Part shown: piece by piece, positions 1 to 10,055 of the stretch
Layout: every line of letters starts with the position of its first letter
How positions within the stretch are numbered: the stretch's first letter is position 1
DNA from: Sphaerulina vaccinii
Taxonomy: Eukaryota > Ascomycota > Dothideomycetes > Mycosphaerellales > Mycosphaerellaceae
Direction of reading: 5' to 3'
Length of the DNA: 64,000 bases
NCBI GenBank assembly: GCA_022570795.1
Contig: JAKUDP010000007.1
Coordinates: 2,105,127-2,169,126 of the forward strand
Made by a program: the position numbers and the translations under genes
The notes under the pieces: generated by a model
The model's database searches: none
The model's input: the letters and a program-made list of their open reading frames with translations, nothing else
Told to the model about the DNA's origin: nothing

Positions 1-134
1 AGTACTCGTGTGATCGGACTACTGCGCCGTAGTCTCTGTCGAGTCTGAGTTGAGGAACAAGGAAATGCTTCGATGCAGCTTCGCCTGGTGTTGCGAATTT
101 GGTCAGAGGCACAACTAGATCAACACGGCGAGAT

Positions 135-281
135 GCAAAACAATCGCCCATGGCGAGGTACAGGCCATGCAGACTACAACAGGTCAAGAGATCGCCTAGA
201 AATGTCTACATATTGCCACATATGAGAAAGCACCAAGCATGCTGGCGACTTACTGACTGAGCCATATTGCCTGTACGATCG
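135..281 (-). ncRNA. Putative Pol III-like short RNA unit, copy 1
   Basis: This is one of eleven copies in the window of an unnamed unit. Read on the minus strand it has a TATA-like GGTATACATTC about 35 nt upstream, a CGATCG block near its start, a core TGGCTCAGTCAGTAAGTCG that fits the tRNA box A consensus, and an end GGCGATTGTTTTGC with a T run that could stop Pol III. No open frame is shared between copies. No convincing box B is visible. That it is transcribed is inference from the conserved promoter-like and terminator-like ends. Confidence 0.45.
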
Positions 282-358
282 TTGCAAGCTGAGCACGGAG
301 ATCGAATGTATACCTCCATACTGCTCTGGACTCCTCGCAAATGGCGGCCAAGACACAA

Positions 359-512
359 GCAAAACCTCGCCGCCACTTGTCCAACACATTGGCTCGCTAA
401 CATGGTGTTACAGTTTGAGAATTTACAAGTTTCTCAACAATTTCTTTCGAGCATCACTTACCTCATGAGGCTTTGACGACTTACCGACTGAGCCATCTTG
501 CCAGAAGATGGT
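359..512 (-). ncRNA. Putative Pol III-like short RNA unit, copy 2
   Basis: Same family as the unit just to its left and in the same orientation. On the minus strand the order is TATA-like GGTATACATACG at about 533-545, core ATGGCTCAGTCGGTAAGTCGTC, then GGCGGCGAGGTTTTGC at the end, a drifted form of the family terminus. The box-A-like core is better kept than the region between core and terminus. Confidence 0.42.
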
Positions 513-724
513 GGTAGACAGGTAAGATAGGACGTATGTATACCTACAGTTGAGATAGTCTTGTGCAAACATGAAACATTCGCCATCACAGCTTGAAGAA
601 CATAGCCCATCTTACTATTGAGCCAAACCCAATTGTAAAGACTTGAGGCCCAGTCTATGTGTGTATTCTGTCGTCTTATCTCCGAGGACACCCAAGTATG
701 AATGGCTCAAAAGCCAACCAAAAT

Positions 725-895
725 GGACAAAACAAAACGAAATAATCATCATCGTTCGACTAAGAGATGGTTTGAACCAGGACAGATACTATAGTAGCAT
801 CGAGAGCTTATAGTAACACCCACGCTTCAATGTCAATAGCGTCGACAATTTACGAGGAGACCATAGAGCTAAGCACGATCGTTGCGATTCGAGCC
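725..895 (-). ncRNA. Degenerate Pol III-like short RNA unit, copy 3
   Basis: On the minus strand the family hallmarks CAACGATCGTG, a weak core CTATGGTCTCCTCG and GTCGACG followed by TTGACATTG can be traced. A T-rich end GTTTTGTTTTGTCC takes the place of the usual terminus. No clear TATA-like element lies upstream. It is probably a decayed copy. Confidence 0.25.
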
Positions 896-1237
896 TCGTT
901 CAATGTAGATGAGTGCCGACCCTGGGACAGGTGTTTGGATAGTTGGTCTTTGTTGATATTCACACTAAAGGCTGCCAATCAGCAAACGAGGAGGCATTGA
1001 TCTCGATCTCAAAACCGTCGGAACCAATATGTCAGCTGTTGTATACGAATAGTAGAATACTATACTGACTGCCTTATACTTACTACGTCTCTTACAAACT
1101 TCTCTACCCGAGCCCTCGGCGTCGCATACGAGCTAGGTCTGGACTTCTTAAAACCTTTTCGAGTCACAATGTCCTTACTTAACTATGAATGTATGTCAAT
1201 GCAGCCATCCTCCTTCGAGCTTATTTTTCGCGAAAGG

Positions 1238-1410
1238 CATATATTAGACCTAACTTTCCTGTCCACCAACGATCGTCCAGGCGATGTAGCCAAGTCAGGA
1301 AGTCGTTGGCTGGTGCTAATGTTCGAAAAGAAGTCGGGTAGTGAAGCGATGAAGGAGTCGATTGGTTTCAGGAGCTCAGGTTTGTCAAAATCTTGAGGCG
1401 ATTGTTTTGC
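1238..1410 (+). ncRNA. Putative Pol III-like short RNA unit, copy 4
   Basis: Plus-strand copy. CATATATTA at 1238-1246 is the TATA-like element, AACGATCGTCC at 1268-1278 the conserved block, GATGTAGCCAAGTCAGGAAGTCGT the box-A-like core, and AGGCGATTGTTTTGC at 1396-1410 the terminus. It faces the three minus-strand copies, so this block is divergently arranged like the one at 21.9-23.6 kb. Confidence 0.42.
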
Positions 1411-1560
1411 TTAATCTTGTGCTCTCCTGTTATGAAATGTACGACATGGAGATCCTGGCAAACAGAAGGAACGGAAAGCACTTCATAGCACTTGCTCAAG
1501 CTGTCAGTTGACCTTCATAGCGGCTTTTGATCGCCTACCCCTCATCCAATCACCACTCTA

Positions 1561-1757
1561 GGGGATGTAGTTTAACGGTAGAACACTTGCGCAATGCAGC
1601 ACAAAACTCAGGCTTTGGTGTGTAAGGCCCACCTATCGGACACCCAGCAGCAGCGTTCTAAAGGCCCCCTCATCGGACATGGAGACGTGTTGGCAAGGCC
1701 CAATTATCGGACAGTGCTTGCATGCAGGAGGTATCAGTTCGAATTTGATTGTCTCCA
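1561..1757 (+). tRNA. tRNA-Ala(UGC)-like gene with a 136-nt insertion
   Basis: The ends fold as a tRNA. Acceptor GGGGATG (1561-1567) pairs with TGTCTCC, including the G3-U70 wobble that marks tRNA-Ala, with discriminator A. The D arm is GTTT/GAAC, anticodon stem CTTGC/GCAGG and T arm ATCAG-TTCGAAT-TTGAT. The loop CTTGCAT reads anticodon TGC with U33 in place. The odd point is that about 136 nt (1591-1726) separate stem position 31 from loop position 32, not the canonical 37/38 site, and contain three copies of AAGGCCC...ATCGGACA. It may be a functional gene with an unusual intron or a tRNA pseudogene. Confidence 0.5.
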
Positions 1758-1880
1758 GTATCTTTTGCCTTTGCATGCCATCTTTTGCTGGTCTGATAAG
1801 TTCCATTTCGCGTGCCCAGGCGTCCAATAAACCTTCATATCAGTCCTTAATTCGTGACTTCTTATCAAATCCACAGCAAC

Positions 1881-1967
1881 GGGGATATCGTCTAGTGGTC
1901 AGGGCACCTCCCAACGCGCTCCTTTGAGCGAGGTGAGGAAACGCGGGTTCGAGTCACGCTATCTCCA
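1881..1967 (+). tRNA. tRNA-like gene, isotype unresolved, short insertion in anticodon loop
   Basis: Acceptor GGGGATA pairs with TATCTCC and is followed by A. A box A (TCGTCTAGTGGTC) and a box B (GGTTCGAGTC) are present. The anticodon stem is ACCTC/GAGGT or CACCT/AGGTG, with about 19-21 nt between the strands, so a 12-14 nt intron is likely. One T-stem pair is mismatched. No reading places U33 before a clear anticodon, so I do not assign the amino acid. Confidence 0.45.
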
Positions 1968-2246
1968 ACGTCTTTATCTTTTGCCTCGTCGGTCGGCTCC
2001 TGTCATCTTCGGCTGGTTTGGTCCACGGAAGTCTTGTCATGACTTGCAGATGAGATATCTTTTGCACCCTTTTGCTTCGAACAAAAGAGGTGTTGCAAAA
2101 GACATGCTTTTATTTGCTTGACGACTCTCATTCCACCTACCTTTGCCTTCCTTGGCTGTTGTGGCACACGAAAATGTTGATATGACTCGCAAAAGAGATA
2201 CATTTGCTCTCTTTTGCTTCAGACAAATGCAGTCTGCAAAAGAATG

Positions 2247-2424
2247 GGTCTCACTACGATTCGAACGTAGCTCTCTCGAACGCTGATGCACCGAAGTGCA
2301 AACGCCCACAGACATGGTCGATTGTGACTATCACGGGGTCTCCCCGGAAGTGGGCAAGCCCAGAGTGGTCCAGTCAACATGTCCTCGTTTCTTTCGAGCG
2401 CACTAACCATTGCACCACGAGACC
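2247..2424 (-). tRNA. tRNA-like Pol III gene with long internal insertion, copy 1 of 3
   Basis: On the minus strand the 5' end GGTCTCG pairs with the 3' end TGAGACC. An exact box A (TGGTGCAATGG) and a T arm CTACG-TTCGAAT-CGTAG with box B GTTCGAATC follow. A TTCTTTTGC run lies just downstream as a likely Pol III stop. The two halves are about 110-120 nt further apart than in a normal tRNA, and I cannot place an anticodon. Two related copies follow in the same orientation. Confidence 0.45.
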
Positions 2425-2519
2425 TTTTTCTATCCAGCAGTTTGTGACCGTATCTGTAGCTCATCTGTGTTGTGACGGCGAACAAAAGTTAGGTTCAAGT
2501 GCATCGAGCAAAAGAAGAC

Positions 2520-2696
2520 GGTCCCACTACGATTCGAACGTAGATCTCTCGAAACGCTGATGCACCGAAGTACGAACGCCCCACAGACAGGCGATGTTGT
2601 GGAACGCCGGGAATCCCAGGATGTTTACAAGAGCCGCGAAGCTCAAGTACCATGTCCTCATCTTTTTCGAGCGTGCTACCGTTGCACCACGGGACC
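2520..2696 (-). tRNA. tRNA-like Pol III gene with long internal insertion, copy 2 of 3
   Basis: The minus-strand acceptor GGTCCCG pairs with TGGGACC, the D stem GTGC/GCAC is perfect, stem CTCGA/TCGAG could be the anticodon arm, and the T arm matches copy 1. The module GCATCAGCG next to the 3' half is shared with copies 1 and 3. The middle differs strongly between copies. A TTTT run lies just 3' of the gene. Confidence 0.45.
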
Positions 2697-2792
2697 TGTT
2701 TCTCTTCAGCGGAATTGTGATCGTATATGAAGTCGAACTGAGACTGCCGGCAAAAGGAAGTTCTATGTAGTCGAATCGAGCAAAAGAATAAT

Positions 2793-2996
2793 GGTCCTAC
2801 TACGACTCGAACGTAGATATCTCGAACGCTGATGCACCGAGGTGCAAACGCCCACAGACCATGGCTATTGTGTCATCGGTTTCGTATATTCTCAGTAGCG
2901 CGAGCCACGGACAATACAGTCCGTTTTTTTATGGCGCGAAGCCTCAATGCCATGTCCTGATCTTATTCGAGCGTGCTGCCATTGCACCACGGGACC
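2793..2996 (-). tRNA. tRNA-like Pol III gene with long internal insertion, copy 3 of 3
   Basis: Same layout as the two copies to its left: GGTCCCG at the 5' end, TAGGACC at the 3' end, box A TGGTGCAATGG, T arm CTACG-TTCGAGT-CGTAG, and TTCTTTTGC beyond. At 204 nt it is the longest copy. The conserved ends and variable centre suggest selection on, or recent common origin of, the tRNA-like termini. Anticodon not identified. Confidence 0.45.
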
Positions 2997-3552
2997 GGAG
3001 GTTGAATCTTACAGAGTAGTTGATTCGCTGGTATGCTTTGATCGTGTGTATATATGGATATCCATACCATCACCTGTTCTGCAAAAGGTGACAAGAGTAT
3101 CATACCCTTCCGGTCTGGAAATGTCGTTGACGGAATATGCGAAGGGTTTTGCTCATGCAGGGATGTAAATGTCACGAAAGATGGATACCGTGTGTTCCAG
3201 GTGCCTGAGTGACTAGAGATAGATGTGTGGCCCGACTAGATGGACTTGTATAGACTACTCGAGTTTGGAACGTGAAAAGATTTCTCTTCACCGGCCGGGC
3301 GCCAAGCTGGTCGAATGCCAGACACCTCGGCGAGCAGTTATTTGTGCTTGTATCTTAGAGCGTGCCCTTGATGGCGGTCACAATTTGAAGATGAAGTTAG
3401 ACAATGCATGATGATGCAGGATGAGTGATTCACAACAAGACGAAGAGGTGAAGTCTTTGCGATTAGTCAGCACTGACAAGGGTACACACTTCGCCTCTTG
3501 GACAAACGCCTCTTCATCACTTACCATCAAATTCTATGAAGCTGAATTCAGG
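2997..3552. other. Intergenic, upstream of the J-protein gene
   Basis: No gene or repeat recognised. The reading frame of the next gene is open upstream to 3421, but those 44 codons do not look like a J-protein N terminus. This stretch is taken as promoter and 5' leader. Confidence 0.4.
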
Positions 3553-5262
3553 ATGGGACAAGGCCAGTCGTCCTCTAGCGATAATGGAGGTGCAGCCGCA
3601 CCAGTCCAAGCAAAGACAAGTTACTACACACTTCTGAATATCGAAAGAACAGCCACCGAGGACGAAATCAAGAAAGCATACCGAAAGAAAGCACTCGAAC
3701 TCCACCCGGACAGAAACTACGGGAACGTAGAAGATGCCACCAAGCTCTTTGCCGAAGTGCAGTCCGCATACGAAGTGCTCTCAGATCCGCAAGAACGAGC
3801 CTGGTATGACAGTCACGAATCTTCAATTCTGAAAGGCCAAGATCCTTCAGATCAGGGCGCAGTTCCAACATATCAGAATGTGAAGATAACAACTGCAAAC
3901 GACATCAATAACATTGTAGGCAAGTTCAACCGAAATGTTGAGTTCTCTGATTCACCTTCTGGCTTCTTTGGCTTCCTTCGCGAGACCTTTGAGCACTTGG
4001 CACAGGAAGAAGATATTGCAGGGCAAATGGAAGATGTCGACAACCCGGAGTATCCTACATTCGGCCACAAAGATGATGATTATCCAGATGTGGTCAAGAA
4101 GTTCTATGCTGCATGGTCTGGCTTTGCCACTGTAAAGTCTTATTCTTGGTGTGACCGATGGCGACTATCAGAAGCACCAGATCGCTTCAAGAGACGGAGA
4201 ATGGAGCAGGAGAATGCCAAGTGCCGGAGAGATGGGCGTGATGAGTTCAATGAAGCCGTTCGTGCTTTGGTGCAGTTTGTGAAGAAACGTGATCCTCGCG
4301 TTGTGGTTGACACGAGAACGGAAGAAGAGCGCAGCAAGGCTTTACGTGATGCAGCAGATTCACAAAGGAGACGAGCTATGGAAGCAAATGCTGCGAAGCT
4401 TAATGATGCTGTGCCTGAGTGGACTAAGTCGAGAGAACCCGATGAGCACGCAGAACTGGAAGGCACGTTTGATAGCGACACGGAAGAGGAAGAAGTGTTT
4501 GAGTGTGTGGCGTGCAACAAGATCTTCAAGAGCGAAAAGCAGATGGATGCTCATGAGAGGAGCAAGAAACATCAGAAAGCTATCAAGGATCTGCAGTGGC
4601 GGATGAGGAAGCAGGATGCGAAGTTCGATCTGAATGGGAGTGGTGCAGCTACGCCTGACGTTGACGAAGACGAGCTGGAAGTGGCGGAGGACCTACCAAT
4701 CGAGACAGAAGACCAAACTGCACAGTTGGAGGAACCACTCAGCGATTTCGATAATGATATGACGCCAGAGGATGAGCATGTCAAGCACTCAGATCCAGAA
4801 CTCAGCGACACCGAAGAACCAAGTCCTTCCGCGAATGAAGAGACGAGTACCCCACCTGCAACAGAAAAGCCATCAGCCGAAATGTCTTCAGACTCCGAAG
4901 ACGAAGACTACGCCTCCCGCGAAACAGTCGAAGCACGAATAGCTGCAACCACACTCAATGACGATCTCGCTCTCCTTGGCACTCCTCCTCTGAGCGACAA
5001 TGACGATGACGATGACTGGTCTGCTCAACCTAAGAAGAAACTTGGTGCAGCAGCAAAGAAGCGCGCGAAGAAAGCTGCAGCGGCTGCAGAAACTTCTGGA
5101 GTGGAGCAGGGAACGCCAGCGGAACATAGATGTACGAACTGCAGTGCGGAGTTTGAGTCGAAGACAAAATTGTTTGAGCATTTGAAGCAGAATCCGAAAC
5201 ATGCGCAGCTGAAGAGTGTGAGTACGGGTGGGGCGAAGGGGAAGAAGAAGGGGAGGAAGTGA
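3553..5262 (+). CDS. JJJ1: J-domain and zinc-finger co-chaperone, JJJ1/DNAJC21-like
   Basis: The 569-aa product from this start has an N-terminal J domain, with the HPD motif in [11 protein letters not shown], and two C2H2 zinc fingers: [10 protein letters not shown]...HERSKKH in the middle and [10 protein letters not shown]...HLKQNPKH near the C terminus. The tail is lysine-rich. This order matches yeast Jjj1, which stimulates Hsp70 ATPase on cytosolic pre-60S particles to help recycle export factors. Acidic, low-complexity linkers separate the domains. I chose the ATG at 3553 because it directly precedes the J domain (MGQGQSSSS), as in fungal homologues. An in-frame ATG at 3421 would add 44 residues with no match to the family. 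Confidence 0.88.
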   Translation: MGQGQSSSSDNGGAAAPVQAKTSYYTLLNIERTATEDEIKKAYRKKALELHPDRNYGNVEDATKLFAEVQSAYEVLSDPQERAWYDSHESSILKGQDPSDQGAVPTYQNVKITTANDINNIVGKFNRNVEFSDSPSGFFGFLRETFEHLAQEEDIAGQMEDVDNPEYPTFGHKDDDYPDVVKKFYAAWSGFATVKSYSWCDRWRLSEAPDRFKRRRMEQENAKCRRDGRDEFNEAVRALVQFVKKRDPRVVVDTRTEEERSKALRDAADSQRRRAMEANAAKLNDAVPEWTKSREPDEHAELEGTFDSDTEEEEVFECVACNKIFKSEKQMDAHERSKKHQKAIKDLQWRMRKQDAKFDLNGSGAATPDVDEDELEVAEDLPIETEDQTAQLEEPLSDFDNDMTPEDEHVKHSDPELSDTEEPSPSANEETSTPPATEKPSAEMSSDSEDEDYASRETVEARIAATTLNDDLALLGTPPLSDNDDDDDWSAQPKKKLGAAAKKRAKKAAAAAETSGVEQGTPAEHRCTNCSAEFESKTKLFEHLKQNPKHAQLKSVSTGGAKGKKKGRK

Positions 5263-5341
5263 GTGATGAGAGGAGTAGATAGATGTAGAGAGATACCCGA
5301 ATCATTGTTCAGAGTGCTATATGCTAATTGCTTGCCAACCT

Positions 5342-6434
5342 TTATGCTTCGACACTATGACTGCTAGTCGATGCCCAGAGAATGTACGCATAGTAGAACA
5401 TTACCAACCCAGCATGAAGGATGCACAACATCCGCACATAGTCATCGTACACTCGTCGAAAGATCCTGCCCGAGAACGGAGGTAGATAGCCGATCGTGAG
5501 TACGATCGCAACACTCATCGACACCAGAACTGCTCGCACCCGCGAATTCTCACTAACGCTGACACACAGAGCAAGTCCAGCTGTCCATGTTATGAGACAT
5601 GTCTGTCTTTGGAGACCCCAGAATGGTGGAAAGGACTTCGGTATCAGTGTGTCCGTAGGCAATCTCTTTGATAAACCCAGCTCAGTGGCGGTTCGTGAAT
5701 GACTCTGAGCTAGTCGCGCTACAGAGAAGAGCATAATTGCGGCGCCCATCGTAGCCGTGAGTCGTGGGCAAGCTCCCAGGAGGCCTAAGATGTAGTTGTT
5801 CAAGGTGAGACCCAGGCTACTTGTGCTGGTGAGAGAGCCTGTAGAGATGGCAACCCAGCTCAATCCCGCCACTGTGCGTGGGGTTGAAAATGTATTCCGT
5901 CTCAATATGTGCCGGTTGATGTTGGCCAGGATAGGCAGGCCCAATGGAATGATCAAGAGGGATGAGATTATCATCCATACACACTCAGATCCACTCTCAG
6001 CGGCTTCGAAGAGACCGTACAAGCTCCAGCCCCACAGCCATGCAGGCGCTATAATCTGAGGAATGGCGCAAATTATGTAGCTTATGTGATCGTCTGGCGG
6101 TCCTAGGGGTTAGTCGTCAGAGATTGAGACCGCAATGCTAGTGAATAGCATTGTGCAAATGCCAGAGTTGAAGTGTCCATCGTATTTCGAGCCGCAACCG
6201 ACGCAAGCCAGAGGCGCGAGAAACGCCAGAGCCAATTTGAGTGCCATCGTGTACCAAAAGGGCTGCCCAGATCTTGTTCGTGGCCGGGAATTTGTTCCAG
6301 TGCAGCAGAGTCGCGTTGTTGATGTAAGAGACACCTGTCAGGATGGTGTCGCGTGCGCAAAGTGTGAAATGAATCGCGCCGGTACCGCCAAGCTCCGCCT
6401 AACACACCTCGGGATCGCCGCAAGTGATCTGCAT
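5342..6434 (-). CDS. Fungal multi-pass membrane protein, possibly broken
   Basis: The 3' part, codons from about 6109 to 5342, encodes several hydrophobic segments (for example MIISSLLIIPLGLPILA and LCILHAGLVMFYYAYILW). The likely start at 6434 opens with MQITCGDPEV, a pattern like that seen at the N terminus of an uncharacterised fungal membrane family. Between these ends the frame is not clean: TAG at 6399-6401 follows the N-terminal motif, and TAA at 6110-6112 lies in the frame of the membrane segments, just upstream of AIPQIIAPAWLWG. Both stops could arise from CAG or CAA by C-to-T change, or could lie in introns whose donors I could not place. Function unknown. It is convergent with the J-protein gene. 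Confidence 0.5.
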
Positions 6435-6517
6435 GCTCCATTACTTCTTGACAGAAATGAGGTATGCAAGATTGGCAGCGGTTCTCATGACTTTGCCTGC
6501 TTCTCTACGCTCGACTC

Positions 6518-7990
6518 TCATTGCCACAGCTCTCCGAGCGACTTTCGATACCACATCGTGTAGATTCTGACGAAGGCAACACCAGCAAGCAGCACCATCC
6601 ACACTGGCCATGGTAGGTTGGGAAACATCACACTGATGCTCTTCCATCGCATGAGCACATTGCGCCTCATGCAACCTATCCTCCCATACTCGTCGAAGTT
6701 GCTGTGCCAGACGTATCGATACCACGGCGGATCTGCAATGTCTGCGCATCTCCATGACCAGCGACTGCAAGCGCGATCATCAGGCTGGGGAGCCGAGGAT
6801 GCATAGTCTTCCGTTCGATCGAGTAGGTTGACATTCTCGATACGATAGGACAGGTTCCGCGAACTCGATGGTCGAGATTCGATGTCGTGGAGTACAATCT
6901 CTACTATTTTCTGATCAGGCGAGTCGAGAAGGTAGTGCATTGCTGTTTCATCGACATCTTGTAGTCGCAAGTCAGAGTCAGTAATTCCAGCTCCGAGCAG
7001 GTTCAAGTTGAACTTCGGGTAGTAGTTGTAGTACGTGATGCCAGGATCATCTCGATTCCCAGACCACAGCTCATAATCTATTGCCACAGCCTTCTCGTTC
7101 CCAGGCTTTGGGATCTCACCAATGTCCCAGTCCAGAAGAACTTTCTCGGCACGTATCAGCGAAGGTCGTGATGGGTTTGGTACAAGGAGCGCCAAGAGTT
7201 CGTTGTTCAGAAGTAGGTGCTTTCCATTGTCAGAGATCGAGAAGTTGAGCAGGAGGGCGCTTGATCTCTCGGTGTCTTTCAGAGATTCTGACAATGGAAG
7301 GCCAGGAACCTCTAGCTTGACCATGGCGGAGAGCTTGTTCTCTGCCAGGAAGACCGCGTTGGGCGCTGTAGCGTTCGGTGATGGATTCGGCGGGGGAGTT
7401 CTACTCGGTAGAGGGTAGTATTTCTTCGTGGGCGTCGGACTGGTATGAATCGGAGTTGTTCCGTTCATCATGTACCAGATAATACTGCTGCACTGTCAGG
7501 CAAAGTGGCAATATAAGTGGTGATCATCATACTCTTCTGCTGTTCTCCTTTGTCCACCATACTTCTCGTATGAGCTAGCACTGCCATGATAGACTCTCAG
7601 GGTAGGATAGCTATTGATATCGTGGCACAAGTTGGTGTTATTCCACTGTGAATCGCTTTCAGCAAAATAGATCTCTGTGCAGTCCACCTTAGCTAGGATG
7701 ATGTTGTGCTCTCCGAGAAAGTCTGCGGCTTCTTTGAACTTTGGTGCGAGTAGTCTGCAGTGTCCACACCAGGGCGCGTAGACTATGTCCGCATCAGTAC
7801 GATTTATTTCAGACTCTGAGTACTCCTTACACTCTACTAGCACTGTATCGTGCTGCTCGATGAAGGAGGCGAAGGTTGCTTGCGTCAAGTCGTGGACCTT
7901 GCCAAACGCAGATGGCTTCAATTCGTGTAGTACGCCAGCCGCGAGTGCGACGAAGCCCACCAAGACCGTCAAGAAGAACGGTTGTCGCAT
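6518..7990 (-). CDS. PDI-like thioredoxin-domain membrane protein
   Basis: Three exons (7990-7831, 7782-7533, 7487-6518) give a 459-aa product. Order: signal peptide (MRQPFFLTVLVGFVALAAG), a thioredoxin fold with active site YAPWCGHC and the cis-proline motif SYPTLRVYHG, a Pro/Thr-rich linker, an unrecognised domain of about 230 residues, and a membrane segment near the C terminus (WPVWMVLLAGVAFV). Both introns were placed because splicing restores VLVEFYAPWCGHC at the first and a typical PDI helix after GGQRRTAE at the second. The protein is expected in the ER membrane, acting on disulfides. What the C-terminal domain does is unknown. The start at 7990 is preferred over 18 extra upstream codons because it begins the signal peptide. 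Confidence 0.75.
7783..7830 (-). other. Intron 1 of the PDI-like gene
   Basis: 48 nt, GTAAGG to CATAG on the minus strand. It is a multiple of three, so the frame stays open if it is retained, but 16 odd residues would then interrupt the CGHC active-site strand. Splicing is therefore strongly favoured. Confidence 0.8.
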
Positions 7991-8357
7991 CTTGTCGAAA
8001 GAGAGAGCAAAGAAGCTGTAGTTGAGACAAACCTCTGTTTGCAAGGGAGTGGCGCCGGTCGAATCCTTCAGCCAAGAATAGCACAGTACCCACCACTTAC
8101 CTCTGTATCAGGCATCATGGCGATGGATTCAATACCATCAAGATAGTAAGCGGGTATGCCAATAAGGCCGCGGAGATGTCATCTCGAGATGTGATGGTGG
8201 TACTCTTGGAGAAGAAGTTGATGAGAGTGAAGAAACAGAAGGTGGAGCATCTTGGCTGACAGGGGTTCGCGTCAAGGCAGTCGCGTCATCTCGTGGCAAC
8301 GACTTCGTCTTTCTTCCTCCACAACAAATCCATGTCGTAGACACACCACTCGCCAAT

Positions 8358-10055
8358 ATGCCTCTCGGCTTCGAGCGCCTCAATGAGCGCACACAACGTC
8401 CAAATGCACACATCAACTTCATCAAGACAGTCTCCACAGGCGCCGACAAAGCCATCGCCGAGGAGTTCCTCTCTCGTATAGCAGCACAATGCTACCCAGT
8501 CATGAAGAAGCACTACATTACCGTCATGGCTCTAGAAGAGTACCCTTGTAATCCTGAGTTTCTAGGTCGAAACTTTAATGCGGGAGAAGTCATCCAGCTT
8601 GTTCTCAAGGACAAGCAAGGACGATGGCTGAGCTTCAAGTTCGTGCAAATGGTTATGATGCATGAATTGGCCCATTGCAAGCAGATGAATCATAGCAAGT
8701 TCTTCTGGGGCGTGAGAAATGAGTATGCCAAGCACATGGAAGACTTGTGGAAGGACAAGTATGAGGGCGAGGGACTTTGGGGACGTGGCCGAGGACTGGC
8801 ACATGGAGCTTTCGTGGATGCTCAGCCGCCGGACAGTACGCAGATTCCGGAGCATCTTTGTGGCGGAAGCTATAGGCGACGAGGGAAGAAGAGAAAGAGA
8901 GGTGGGCAGTCGGAGCAGCAAGATGGGGAGAAGCTGAGCTATGTGGAGAGACAGCAGAAGAGGATACAGAAGAAGCTAGGAAAGCATGGTGTTAGCATGA
9001 AGAGTGAGGTTCTTGGCGACGACGAGCTGACGAGAGGTGCTCTTGAGAGAATGAATGGCGGCAAGAGAGCGGCGGGTAAGCCGAGAGTGGCCAACAGCAA
9101 ACGTGGGAGAGAACTACGGGCGAATGCTGCGCTGGCACGATTCGAAACGTTGAAGCAGCAGACTCCAGAAAGGACACCTGAACTGGATGACGATCTTGGT
9201 AGCGAGACAGAGTCAGAGTGGGAAGATGGCTCGGCCTCTGGATCACGAGACAACGCTATAGTCATCAAGGATGAGCATGGGCATGACATGGTCAAAGTCT
9301 GTGGTGATGGCGAGGATGATGAAGAGGGTGCTGGCAGGGAAATGGACGAGCTTAGGATGCTCAGTCGTGGACCTAGCAAGAAGGCGCCTCCAGAACCATC
9401 GACCAACCACGATTCTGAGACCGAAAGTGAAGTAGACGATGATCCTGTACTGGAAGCACCGAAGACTATATTGAGAGAACGACTGGGTGCCTTCAGTGGC
9501 AAAAAGTCAGTCAAAGCTGCCGGAAACTCCAGAGTTCGGCATGATGTGCATCTGATCGAGGACTCTGAGACCGAAGACGAGGGAGTCCAGGCATCGCGAG
9601 CATCTACGGAAGATGTGGCGAATACAACCTTTGGACCAAGCAGCTTGACTCCAGCAGAGACGGCAAAGCCAGCTTCTCCTCAACTTACCTCGAAGCACAC
9701 GGACCACCAGCCAACGACGACGGATGCTCGTGTGCCACAGCCAGAGAATGCTGCTGCACTACCTCCCATGCTGATTTGCGCGGTATGCTCCCTCGAGAAC
9801 GAGCCGACCTCTCCAACGTGTCTCGCTTGCTCGAATGTCCTGCGGCCAAAGCTGATGCCTAATCACTGGTCTTGCAAGTCAGAAAGCTGTAAGGATAGCA
9901 TGTACATCAATGCTGGCGATGCAGGGAGATGCGGCATTTGTGGTAGCGCACGACCGACTGGCGCCTCTGCATCTGAGCGAAGGCCTGTTGGCCCCGTCTC
10001 GAGAAAAGCGGAGCCAGTTCTGTACTCGGGCGCTGATGTGTTGCGATGGGACTAA
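8358..10055 (+). CDS. WSS1: Wss1-type WLM-domain metalloprotease
   Basis: The 565-aa protein has an N-terminal WLM domain with zinc-protease motif HELAHCKQMNHSKFF at about residues 103-117, where the first two His and the third His bind zinc and Glu is catalytic. A long acidic, disordered middle follows, with two hydrophobic-acidic stretches that look like SUMO-interacting motifs (NAIVIKDE, VHLIEDSETEDE). The C terminus has a RanBP2-like zinc finger (CAVCSLENEP..CLAC) and a second Cys cluster (CKSESCKD..CGICG). Wss1/SPRTN proteases cleave proteins cross-linked to DNA and act with Cdc48 and SUMO. The domain order supports that role. The gene is divergent from the PDI-like gene, sharing about 370 bp. 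Confidence 0.88.
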   Translation: MPLGFERLNERTQRPNAHINFIKTVSTGADKAIAEEFLSRIAAQCYPVMKKHYITVMALEEYPCNPEFLGRNFNAGEVIQLVLKDKQGRWLSFKFVQMVMMHELAHCKQMNHSKFFWGVRNEYAKHMEDLWKDKYEGEGLWGRGRGLAHGAFVDAQPPDSTQIPEHLCGGSYRRRGKKRKRGGQSEQQDGEKLSYVERQQKRIQKKLGKHGVSMKSEVLGDDELTRGALERMNGGKRAAGKPRVANSKRGRELRANAALARFETLKQQTPERTPELDDDLGSETESEWEDGSASGSRDNAIVIKDEHGHDMVKVCGDGEDDEEGAGREMDELRMLSRGPSKKAPPEPSTNHDSETESEVDDDPVLEAPKTILRERLGAFSGKKSVKAAGNSRVRHDVHLIEDSETEDEGVQASRASTEDVANTTFGPSSLTPAETAKPASPQLTSKHTDHQPTTTDARVPQPENAAALPPMLICAVCSLENEPTSPTCLACSNVLRPKLMPNHWSCKSESCKDSMYINAGDAGRCGICGSARPTGASASERRPVGPVSRKAEPVLYSGADVLRWD

